Assembly: GCA_030611385.1 (NCBI GenBank)
Contig: JAUWPV010000015.1
Coordinates: 1 to 38,227 of the forward strand
Length of the DNA stretch: 38,227 bases
Origin: Bacillota bacterium
Lineage (GTDB): Bacteria; Bacillota; Dethiobacteria; DTU022
Reading direction: 5' to 3'
Translations under genes and position numbers: made by a program
Notes under the pieces: model-generated
What the model was told of the DNA's origin: nothing
The model's database searches: none
What the model saw: the letters and a program-made list of their open reading frames with translations, nothing else
In this document: one piece after another, positions 1-7,676 of the stretch
How positions within the stretch are numbered: position 1 is the first letter of the stretch
Layout of the letters: every line of letters begins with the position of its first letter

Positions 1-1322
1 GGCGAATCCGTTCCGATCCCAAGTATTCAAGGCTTAAAAAAGATTACGAGCATTATGTTAACCGAATTCCACTAATCGGAAAAAGAATGGTCGATTCGAC
101 GGAAAGATTAAAAGGCGGCCTCAAGTATCTGATCATGCCGGGTATGATTTTCGAAGAACTGGGCTTCACCTATTTCGGCCCGGTTGATGGTCATAACATT
201 ACGGCTATTAAAAATGTTCTAACGCAAGCTGATAAAATGCACGGCCCGGTTCTGATCCATGTGGTTACTGAAAAAGGTAAAGGTTACCAATATGCCGAAC
301 AATCTCCGGAAATATTTCACGGTATCGGACCCTTCGATTTAAACAATGGACTGCCCCTGAAAAAGACGAAAAGCTTGACCTACACTGAAGTTTTCGGCCT
401 TGCCCTGTTGAATCTGGCTCGTGAAAACCCGAAAATAGTAGCGATTACTGCTGCGATGACTGCTGGTACAGGACTTAGTAAATTTAGCAGAGAATTTCCA
501 GATCGATTCTATGATGTCGGGATTGCCGAGCAGCACGGGGTTACTCTTGCTGCTGCACTCGCTGCCGGGGGTATGCGTCCGGTATTAGCTGTCTACAGCA
601 CATTTTTACAGCGTGCCTATGATCAGATTTTGCATGATACATGTTTACAGAAACTGCCAGTTGTTTTTGCCGTGGATAGAGCTGGAATTATTGGGGAAGA
701 CGGTGAAACCCATCAGGGCCTTTTTGATCTGTCCTACCTGCGCAACATCCCGAATATGTCGATTATGGCTCCGGCCAATGAAGCCGAATTGCAGGATATG
801 CTTTCAACTGCGCTCAGTTATAACGATGGTCCGGTGGCAATACGTTATCCCAGGGACAAAGTTGAAGGGGTAGAATTAAACGAGCTGCATAGATTACCCT
901 GGGGTAGGGGTGAACTGCTCCGGCAGGGTGAAGATCTGTTGATAATTGCCGCTGGCACAATTGTTAATACAGCTGTGACTGCCGCTGAGCAACTATTCTG
1001 GCACGGGCTAAAAGTTGCTGTCATCAATGCCCGTTTCGTTAAACCGCTTGATGAAGAACTGATATTAAAGTGGGCACAAAAATGTCGTCGCATTATAACC
1101 ATAGAAGAAAATGTGCTGGCCGGTGGTTTTGGCAGCGGGATACTTGAACTATTCGAAAAAAGAGGTATTTGCCTGCCGGTGAAGCGCCTCGGTATTGACG
1201 ACCAGTTCATCGGCCATGGAATGAGAGCGCAGATACTTGCCTACTATAATCTTGATGTCAATGCAATTGTTGCTTCGGCACTCGCTTTTACCGGAACAAA
1301 AGCTGTGAAAGGACAAATTTGA
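1..1322 (+). CDS. dxs: 1-deoxy-D-xylulose-5-phosphate synthase, C-terminal part (5' truncated by window edge)
   Basis: This enzyme condenses pyruvate and glyceraldehyde 3-phosphate, using thiamine diphosphate, to make DXP, the first step of the MEP isoprenoid pathway. The reading frame is open from base 3, so the gene starts outside the window. About 440 residues remain of the usual 620-640. Family landmarks are FEELGFTYFGPVDGH near the window start, the transketolase pyrimidine-domain motif DVGIAEQHG with its catalytic Glu, and HQGLFDLSYLRNIPN followed by a complete transketolase C-terminal domain. The stop overlaps the TTG start of tlyA by four bases, so the two are translationally coupled. 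ispH, the last enzyme of the same pathway, lies about 14 kb downstream. The assignment is secure. Confidence 0.97.
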   Translation, partial: RIRSDPKYSRLKKDYEHYVNRIPLIGKRMVDSTERLKGGLKYLIMPGMIFEELGFTYFGPVDGHNITAIKNVLTQADKMHGPVLIHVVTEKGKGYQYAEQSPEIFHGIGPFDLNNGLPLKKTKSLTYTEVFGLALLNLARENPKIVAITAAMTAGTGLSKFSREFPDRFYDVGIAEQHGVTLAAALAAGGMRPVLAVYSTFLQRAYDQILHDTCLQKLPVVFAVDRAGIIGEDGETHQGLFDLSYLRNIPNMSIMAPANEAELQDMLSTALSYNDGPVAIRYPRDKVEGVELNELHRLPWGRGELLRQGEDLLIIAAGTIVNTAVTAAEQLFWHGLKVAVINARFVKPLDEELILKWAQKCRRIITIEENVLAGGFGSGILELFEKRGICLPVKRLGIDDQFIGHGMRAQILAYYNLDVNAIVASALAFTGTKAVKGQI

Positions 1323-2170
1323 GTAAACCAGAAATAAAGAAACGCCTCGATCGCCTCTTTAACGAATATCGGCCGGATTTGAGCCGCAGCCGAATTCAGG
1401 CTGAGATTATGAACGGAAAAGTAATCGTAAACGGGCATGTTTGCAACAAGCCGGGGACAATGGTTGAAAGCGGATCAGAAATTCAACTCCTGGAATCAAA
1501 AAATCCTTATGTCAGCCGCGGAGGTTTAAAAATCGAAGGGACTTTAAAAGATCTTTCGATCGATGTTAACGATCTTGTGATATTAGATGTTGGCGCTTCA
1601 ACCGGAGGTTTCTCCGATTGTCTTTTAAAAAAAGGGGCCAAACTGATCTATGCCCTTGATGTAGGCTACGGCCAACTAGATTTGAGTTTGCGCAGCGATT
1701 CACGTATTGTGGTTATGGAACGCTTTAATGTTCGCCGGCTTGAGCGTAAAGATTTGGCGGTCATGCCCGAATTTGCTGTAATTGATGTTTCCTTCATTTC
1801 ACTGTCAAAAATATTGCCGATAATGGCCAATCTACAGATACCGGCAGTCCTGGCCCTGGTCAAGCCGCAGTTCGAAGCAGGCCGGACAGATGTCAGTAAG
1901 GGCGGCGGAGTGATTCGTGATCCTGCTCTGCACCGCCAGATCCTGAATCAGATAATATATTTTGCCTGCCAGGCTGGTTACTGCTGCCGGGGTATTACAT
2001 TCTCGGAATGGCCCGGCCCGAAAGGCAACATCGAATACTTTGTTTATTATCAATACACCGAAGGCTCCCAGTGCTCCTGCCTTGCTGAGTATGCCGCCAT
2101 TGTGACACAAGTAGTAGATCAGGCCCATCGCTTATTGGTAGGGAAGAAGATTAAACCCAGAGAAGGATAG
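1319..2170 (+). CDS. tlyA: TlyA-family rRNA 2'-O-methyltransferase
   Basis: Members of this family methylate ribose 2'-OH groups of 16S and 23S rRNA cytidines with SAM; they are often annotated as hemolysin A. The 283-residue protein has an N-terminal S4 RNA-binding domain (about residues 1-60), the conserved linker SRGGLK (66-71), the SAM-binding motif DVGASTGGFSD (90-100), DVSFISL (156-162) and LVKPQFE (180-186). Asp156 and Lys182 match the catalytic K-D-K-E set of FtsJ-like methyltransferases. The TTG start overlaps the dxs stop. The dxs-tlyA order is standard in Firmicutes. The argR gene that normally comes shortly after is absent. Confidence 0.95.
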   Translation: MSKPEIKKRLDRLFNEYRPDLSRSRIQAEIMNGKVIVNGHVCNKPGTMVESGSEIQLLESKNPYVSRGGLKIEGTLKDLSIDVNDLVILDVGASTGGFSDCLLKKGAKLIYALDVGYGQLDLSLRSDSRIVVMERFNVRRLERKDLAVMPEFAVIDVSFISLSKILPIMANLQIPAVLALVKPQFEAGRTDVSKGGGVIRDPALHRQILNQIIYFACQAGYCCRGITFSEWPGPKGNIEYFVYYQYTEGSQCSCLAEYAAIVTQVVDQAHRLLVGKKIKPREG

Positions 2171-2221
2171 CGGGCTGCAGCGAAGAAATTAAAGTAAAGT
2201 TTACTGAATAGGAGGATCTGC

Positions 2222-3073
2222 GTGAAAGACATAGGTTTAATCCCCAACTGGCATAAGCGAAATTCAAATTTGGTTGTCGAGAAAATCGATAATTTTTTTA
2301 AACAACGTCAGATCCACCTGCAGATTGCCGATAGTGAGCAGGCTGATTTTTACAGTGACGAATCACTGGCTGAACAACTCAAATCTTGGCAGGATAAGCT
2401 TGAGCTGATTATTGTTGTCGGTGGAGATGGCACTATTCTCAGGGTAGCCAGAGATCTGGCCTGCTGGAATGTTCCTGTTCTCGGGGTTAACCTGGGGCAT
2501 AAGGGTTTTTTAGCCGAAATCGAAGTTGAGCAAATGGAAAGATTTTTGCAGTACATTGCCGCGAATCAATATGCTTACCAGGAACGGATGATGTTGGAAG
2601 CCAGACTGATGCGTGGAAATGAAGAGCTGGGTAATTATCTGGCTTTAAATGATATTGTTGTTTCCCGGGGACCTTTTTCAAGAATTATCAGGGTTGAAGC
2701 CTATATCAATGACGATTTCATGGAAAGCTATTCCGGAGATGGAATCATTATTGCCACCCCTACCGGTTCAACCGGTTATTCTCTTTCAGCTGGCGGCCCG
2801 ATCGTCAACCCCACTATGGGGCTTTTTGTGATTACACCGATCTGCCCCCACAGTCTCTATAATCGATCGGTAATTGTTAACGGCAGCGATAACATGAAAC
2901 TGCGCGTAGATTCACGCCAGGTCCAGGTTGTTCTCACCGTTGACGGCCAGGTACGCTTTTCCCTGGAGGATGAAGATCAAATTACTATTTGCCGCTCCAG
3001 GCAAATAGTAAAGCTTGTCTGCTTCAACGACTATTCTTTTTACAGAATGCTGCATCAAAAGCTGAAGGATTAA
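2222..3073 (+). CDS. nadK: NAD kinase
   Basis: This cytosolic enzyme phosphorylates NAD to NADP. The GTG start at 2222 is preceded by AGGAGG at 2211-2216. The 283-residue length is typical. Diagnostic motifs are GGDGT (67-71), GVNLGHKGFLAE (88-99), a TPTGSTGYSLSAGGP stretch, and ITPICPHSL in the C-terminal beta-sandwich. The family NE motif reads as ND here (ALNDIVV), a mild substitution. The gene lies between tlyA and recN with short gaps and is probably cotranscribed with both. Confidence 0.96.
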   Translation: MKDIGLIPNWHKRNSNLVVEKIDNFFKQRQIHLQIADSEQADFYSDESLAEQLKSWQDKLELIIVVGGDGTILRVARDLACWNVPVLGVNLGHKGFLAEIEVEQMERFLQYIAANQYAYQERMMLEARLMRGNEELGNYLALNDIVVSRGPFSRIIRVEAYINDDFMESYSGDGIIIATPTGSTGYSLSAGGPIVNPTMGLFVITPICPHSLYNRSVIVNGSDNMKLRVDSRQVQVVLTVDGQVRFSLEDEDQITICRSRQIVKLVCFNDYSFYRMLHQKLKD

Positions 3074-3092
3074 TATTTAAGGAGGCAACGGA

Positions 3093-4808
3093 ATGCTAGT
3101 TGAGTTGAGGGTTTCTAATTTTGCTTTAATTGAAGACCTCACTTTAAATTTCAGTTCGGGTTTGAACATTTTAAGCGGAGAAACCGGGGCTGGTAAATCA
3201 ATTGTTATCGGGGCAATAAACCTGCTTCTTGGAGAACGGGCTGCAGTTGAACAAATCCGTCAGGGTCATGAGAATGCTTATGTCGAGGGATTTATATCTT
3301 TTAGTTCAGCCCTGAAAAATGATATTGAAAGTTTTCTGGAGAGTGCCGGAATTGAAAGAGCAGATGAACTGATTATCGCCAGGGAAGTATTTCGCAGCGG
3401 CCGCAGTGTAGCCAGGATTAATGGTCGAGCCGTACCGGTATCGCTTTTAAAAGAACTGGGACAGCTTCTGATAGATTTGCACGGACAGCACCAGCACCAG
3501 TCCCTGCTACGACCGGATCAACACATTGTACTGCTTGATTCGTTCGGTGGAGATAATATTAATTCAACCTGCAGCAGTCTCTCAGATCTGTATAAAAGAC
3601 GTCTAATTTTAAAAAAAGAGCTCTCAATGCTCGGTGAAGACAGCGGAGAGCGTGAGCGGCGCCTTGATGTCTATACTTTCCAGTTAAAGGAGATCAGGGA
3701 AGCAGCGCTTAAATCCGAAGAGGACACAGAACTGGCCCAGAGAGAAAAATTACTGGCCAATGCGGAAAAAATAAGCATCCTGACTGGCCAGGCCTATGCA
3801 GATATTTATGCCGGCGAAGAAGACAGCCCGGTTGACGCGGTGGTCGATCGCCTTAACCACTCGCTTCATTTATTGACTGAAGTAGCCAGTATTGATCAAA
3901 GCCTTGCCCCCCTGCTTGATCTGCTTGAAAGCGCATCGGCAAATCTTGAAGAGGTTTCCCACTATCTGCGTGACTACCAGACCAGGCTCGAGTTTGAACC
4001 TACTGAACTTGTTGCAATACAGGATCGTTTAAACTTTATTAACACACTTAAACGCAAGTATGGAACTACGCTGGAAGAGATTCTTTCCTTCGCCGACCAT
4101 GTTGAAGAAGAAATGGAGCGGCTTAAGAACAGCGAGGAAATGGCTGGAAAAATAGAAAATGAAATTATTGAAGTGGAAGAACAGCTGACTGAGCAAAGTA
4201 TTTCTTTACGAGTTCTGCGACAGTCGGCGGCGGAAGATCTGGTCAGGCTTCTTGAGGAGTGTTTAAAGGAGCTTGCTTTGCCCAATGCTCGCTTTGAGGT
4301 TAAATTCACCGGAAAGGACACTTTTTCACCCAAAGGGATGGATCAAATCGAATTTCTCTTTTCTGCCAACCGTGGTGAAGAGGTTAAACCGCTGACAAAA
4401 ATAATATCCGGTGGTGAAGTTTCGCGGGTGATGCTTGCCCTGAAGACAATTCTGGCCTGTCAGGATCTTGTACCCACCCTGATTTTCGATGAGATCGATT
4501 CAGGAATTGGCGGTGCGACGGTTCAGGCAGTTGCTGAAAAACTGATCCATCTGGCCGAACACCACCAGGTGATGTGCGTTACGCATAGCCCTCAAATTGC
4601 TTCCATGGCCGACTGCCATTATCGCCTTTACAAGGAAACAGTTGGCGAGAGAACTTTAACCAAGGCTGCCAGACTAACTGCCGAGGAAAAAAGGGAAGAA
4701 ATAGCTCGTATGCTCGATGGGGCCAGCATTGATCAGGTTAGTTTGCAGCATGTTGACAGCCTGCTGGAAAGAGCTCTGCGTTTTAAAAAGGAATCTGCAC
4801 GCGCCTAA
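3093..4808 (+). CDS. recN: DNA repair protein RecN
   Basis: RecN is an SMC-like ATPase that acts early in double-strand break repair. The ATG at 3093 follows AAGGAGG with good spacing. The protein has 571 residues, usual for the family. The Walker A motif GETGAGKS is at residues 29-36. A long charged coiled-coil region occupies roughly residues 150-390. The ABC signature SGGEVSRVMLALKT and the Walker B motif LIFDEIDSGIGG lie in the C-terminal half, followed by the H-loop region CVTHSPQIA. In many Firmicutes recN is flanked by argR upstream and spoIVB-spo0A downstream; both are missing here. Confidence 0.97.
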   Translation: MLVELRVSNFALIEDLTLNFSSGLNILSGETGAGKSIVIGAINLLLGERAAVEQIRQGHENAYVEGFISFSSALKNDIESFLESAGIERADELIIAREVFRSGRSVARINGRAVPVSLLKELGQLLIDLHGQHQHQSLLRPDQHIVLLDSFGGDNINSTCSSLSDLYKRRLILKKELSMLGEDSGERERRLDVYTFQLKEIREAALKSEEDTELAQREKLLANAEKISILTGQAYADIYAGEEDSPVDAVVDRLNHSLHLLTEVASIDQSLAPLLDLLESASANLEEVSHYLRDYQTRLEFEPTELVAIQDRLNFINTLKRKYGTTLEEILSFADHVEEEMERLKNSEEMAGKIENEIIEVEEQLTEQSISLRVLRQSAAEDLVRLLEECLKELALPNARFEVKFTGKDTFSPKGMDQIEFLFSANRGEEVKPLTKIISGGEVSRVMLALKTILACQDLVPTLIFDEIDSGIGGATVQAVAEKLIHLAEHHQVMCVTHSPQIASMADCHYRLYKETVGERTLTKAARLTAEEKREEIARMLDGASIDQVSLQHVDSLLERALRFKKESARA

Positions 4809-4922
4809 ACGCTATGTATCAAGCGATGCATAATGCTTTCATTTCAGTCGATGAAAAAAGAGCCGACTTGATCTCAAGTGAATGACAGCATAATATGAGG
4901 GGCAGAAAGATCCGATCGAGGA

Positions 4923-5492
4923 GTGGATATAATCGGCGACTATCTGAAAGAGGAAACTTTATCGACCAGTTACCTTTACCGTGGCCGGATTATTAACGTG
5001 CGCCAGGATCGGGTTAAAATGCATGGCGGGCAAACCGCTTTTCGTGAGATAGTGGAACATCCGGGTGCGGTAGCCATTCTGGCACTTAATGATCAGGGAG
5101 AAGCTGTATTGGTCAGGCAGCACCGGCAGCCGACTGGCGAAATACTCCTGGAAATACCGGCCGGAAAATTAGAAGCAAATGAAACGCCTTTGGAATGTGC
5201 TCAGCGTGAATTGCTCGAGGAAACCGGGTTAAAGAGCGCGCAGTGGAGTGAACTGTGTTCGTTTTACCCTTCTCCCGGTTTTTGCAATGAAATCATTTAT
5301 CTCTTCCAGGCAGAGACACTTACAGAAGCTGTTTCACCGACTGCCGATCCCGAGGAAAAGATCGCCGTTATAGATGTTCCATTACCGAAAATATGGGAAA
5401 TGATTACTAACGGACAGATCAGGGATGGTAAAACGATCATCGCTTTACAATATGCCCTGCTCCAGAGAACTGAAATTTACCATTTTATTTAA
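4923..5492 (+). CDS. nudF: ADP-ribose pyrophosphatase (NUDIX hydrolase)
   Basis: This enzyme hydrolyses ADP-ribose to AMP and ribose 5-phosphate. The 189-residue protein contains a complete NUDIX box at residues 81-103, starting GKLEANE and ending REL-x-EE-x-GL. The lead-in RQHRQPTGEILLEIPAGKLE is typical of the ADP-ribose pyrophosphatase subgroup. The GTG at 4923 is the only start codon in this frame after the TGA at 4896. Its ribosome binding site is poor, because the GAGGAG at 4917-4922 abuts the start codon. The position between recN and xerD is usual for clostridia, minus the sporulation genes normally placed on either side. Confidence 0.92.
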   Translation: MDIIGDYLKEETLSTSYLYRGRIINVRQDRVKMHGGQTAFREIVEHPGAVAILALNDQGEAVLVRQHRQPTGEILLEIPAGKLEANETPLECAQRELLEETGLKSAQWSELCSFYPSPGFCNEIIYLFQAETLTEAVSPTADPEEKIAVIDVPLPKIWEMITNGQIRDGKTIIALQYALLQRTEIYHFI

Positions 5493-5592
5493 GATATTTA
5501 TTTATCTTGATCAAATTTAAGAAGGTATTTATAGGGCGGTGTTGAAATCACCTAGTATTCCGCTAATATGCTCAGTGAGGATATATATCAGT

Positions 5593-6480
5593 ATGCTAAA
5601 GCAGTTACAAAATTATACAAATTACCTGGCAGTTGAAAAGGGACTTGCGAAAAATACGCTGGAATCATACCGGCGTGATCTTGATAAATTTATTGCCTTC
5701 ATGCATAAACAAAAAATAACCAGCCCTGAAATGGTTGATCAAAAGGCGCTGAACCTTTTTATAGGCGATCTTAAAAAAAACGGCAGGGCTACTTCAACTA
5801 TTTCCCGTTGTATCGCTTCAATCCGCTCCTTTTTTACTTTTCTTTTACAGGAAGGGATTATTGAGAACAATCCCGCTCTCGATCTGGCATCACCGCGTAT
5901 CGAAAAGAAACTGCCTCGTGTCCTGACGACCGGTGAAGTTGATCTTTTACTGGATCAACCTAAATTAAGCGAGCACAATGGTCTTCGGGACAAGTCGATG
6001 CTTGAGTTACTCTATGCATCCGGAATTCGTGTTTCCGAGTTGGTAGGTCTCAATATTACCGACTTTGATCCAAAGGTCGGCTACCTTCGCTGTCTGGGTA
6101 AAGGCATGAAGGAACGTATTGTACCGATCGGTTCAATGGCTGTAAATTGTGTCAGTGAATATCTTGGTAACTCACGCGCAAAATTGTTTGGTAAAAACGG
6201 TGAGACGGCTCTGTTTGTCAATCATCATGGAGCACGGATGAGCAGGCAGGGTTTCTGGAAAATACTGAAAAAATATGCTCGAAAATCAAATATAAAGGGT
6301 GAAATTACTCCGCATACGCTTCGTCATTCGTTTGCCACTCATTTGCTTGAAAACGGTGCCGACCTGCGATCTGTCCAGGAGATGCTCGGGCACTCCGATA
6401 TTTCAACAACACAGATATACACTCAGATAACCAGAAGAAAGATCAGAGAGGTATATGACAAAACGCATCCCCGTGCCTGA
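5593..6480 (+). CDS. xerD: Site-specific tyrosine recombinase XerD
   Basis: XerD resolves chromosome dimers at dif sites together with XerC. The chosen ATG gives a 295-residue protein that begins MLKQLQNYTNYLAVEKGL, as family members do. A GTG at 5539 would add 18 unconserved residues, and I regard it as spurious. The N-terminal SAM-like core-binding domain covers about residues 1-85. The catalytic residues of the C-terminal domain are visible: Arg in ASGIRVSEL, Lys in GKGMKER, the HTLRHSFATH box (His and Arg), His in LGHSDISTTQ, and Tyr in IYTQI. The 3' end overlaps deoB by 26 bases. The xerD-deoB pairing is classical for Firmicutes. Confidence 0.95.
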   Translation: MLKQLQNYTNYLAVEKGLAKNTLESYRRDLDKFIAFMHKQKITSPEMVDQKALNLFIGDLKKNGRATSTISRCIASIRSFFTFLLQEGIIENNPALDLASPRIEKKLPRVLTTGEVDLLLDQPKLSEHNGLRDKSMLELLYASGIRVSELVGLNITDFDPKVGYLRCLGKGMKERIVPIGSMAVNCVSEYLGNSRAKLFGKNGETALFVNHHGARMSRQGFWKILKKYARKSNIKGEITPHTLRHSFATHLLENGADLRSVQEMLGHSDISTTQIYTQITRRKIREVYDKTHPRA

Positions 6481-7648
6481 TTTGCCGGATAAGCGAGTAA
6501 TCATAATCGTTCTGGATGGAGCTGGTGCAGGTGCCCTTCCCGATGCCGATCAATATGGCGATCAGGGTTCCAATACCCTGCAAAATGTTCTCCGTAAACA
6601 TGGGCCGTTGACGTTAACAAATCTTTTTACTTTGGGGTTGGGCAGAGTGCTCGGCCTGTCTGACAGTGCCGCTCCAGCTCGGTTAAATTCGTGTTACTAC
6701 GGACGAATGGCCCCCCAATCGCCGGGTAAAGATACCACCAGCGGACACTGGGAATTGGCTGGCGTGATTTTAAAAGAACCGTTCCCTGTCTACCCGGAAG
6801 GTTTTCCGGATGAGGTGATCAATGCCTTTATGCAGACTATCGGCCGGGGAATTCTGGGTAATATCGCTGCCTCGGGGACGGTGATTATCAATGACCTTGG
6901 CAGCGAACACCTGAGAACAGGTTACCCGATTGTCTATACGTCTGCAGATAGTGTTTTTCAAATAGCGGCCCATAACGCGCTATTTTCCAAAGATCTACTC
7001 TATCAATGGTCCGAAAAGGCTCGCGTAATTTTAACCGGCGAACATGCTGTGGGCCGGGTCATCGCGCGGCCATTTAGCGGTGAAGCAGGTTCTTTTAAGA
7101 GAATATCCGGCCGACGCGATTTTTCACTGCCCCCTTCGGGAGAAACCCTGCTTGATCGGGTCAGGGAGGCGGGCTATCCTGTAGCGGTAATCGGCAAGGT
7201 TGCTGATATTTTTGCTCACCGGGGAATCACAATCCACCGACCGGGTGGTGATAATGAGGCCACCGCAGAAGAATTACATTACCTGCTTGATAATGTTTCC
7301 AGAGGTTTGATCTGGGCAACTTTTGGTGACTTTGACACAGTTTACGGCCACCGCAATGACAGTAAGGGTTTTGCTCTGGCTCTTGAACATTTTGACCAAC
7401 ATCTCGCGAACTTTTTAGCCAAACTTAAGGCAGGTGACCTGCTTTTTATTACTGCTGATCACGGTTGTGACCCCACTTTTCCGACCACCGATCACACCCG
7501 GGAGTATGTGCCGATTATCGCATGGGGGCTGTCTCTGCCTCGAAATGTTGATCTAGGTATTCGTCAGACTTATTCTGATCTGGCCGCCAGTACCGCTCAC
7601 TGGTTGAAGATCGAACCGTTGGCAAACGGCAGTTCATTCTTAGTGTAA
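6455..7648 (+). CDS. deoB: Phosphopentomutase
   Basis: This enzyme interconverts ribose (or deoxyribose) 1-phosphate and 5-phosphate in nucleoside salvage. It is a metal-dependent alkaline-phosphatase superfamily member. The 397-residue protein has the metal-binding start VLDGAGAGALPDAD, the phosphorylated-residue motif PGKDTTSGHWEL, and the C-terminal metal site ADHGCDPTF with the following DHTREYVPI. The ATG lies inside the xerD 3' end and follows GAGAGG. In B. subtilis deoB is followed by pupG and then dacF-spoIIAA-spoIIAB-sigF. Here an unrelated fusion protein follows directly. Confidence 0.97.
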   Translation: MTKRIPVPDLPDKRVIIIVLDGAGAGALPDADQYGDQGSNTLQNVLRKHGPLTLTNLFTLGLGRVLGLSDSAAPARLNSCYYGRMAPQSPGKDTTSGHWELAGVILKEPFPVYPEGFPDEVINAFMQTIGRGILGNIAASGTVIINDLGSEHLRTGYPIVYTSADSVFQIAAHNALFSKDLLYQWSEKARVILTGEHAVGRVIARPFSGEAGSFKRISGRRDFSLPPSGETLLDRVREAGYPVAVIGKVADIFAHRGITIHRPGGDNEATAEELHYLLDNVSRGLIWATFGDFDTVYGHRNDSKGFALALEHFDQHLANFLAKLKAGDLLFITADHGCDPTFPTTDHTREYVPIIAWGLSLPRNVDLGIRQTYSDLAASTAHWLKIEPLANGSSFLV

Positions 7649-7676
7649 TTGTTTCAGAATCAAAGGGAGTTTTAAA

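Noticed and set aside
845-1210. Minus-strand open frame of 121 codons
   Set aside because: It is antisense to dxs and is serine/proline-rich, as shadow frames are.
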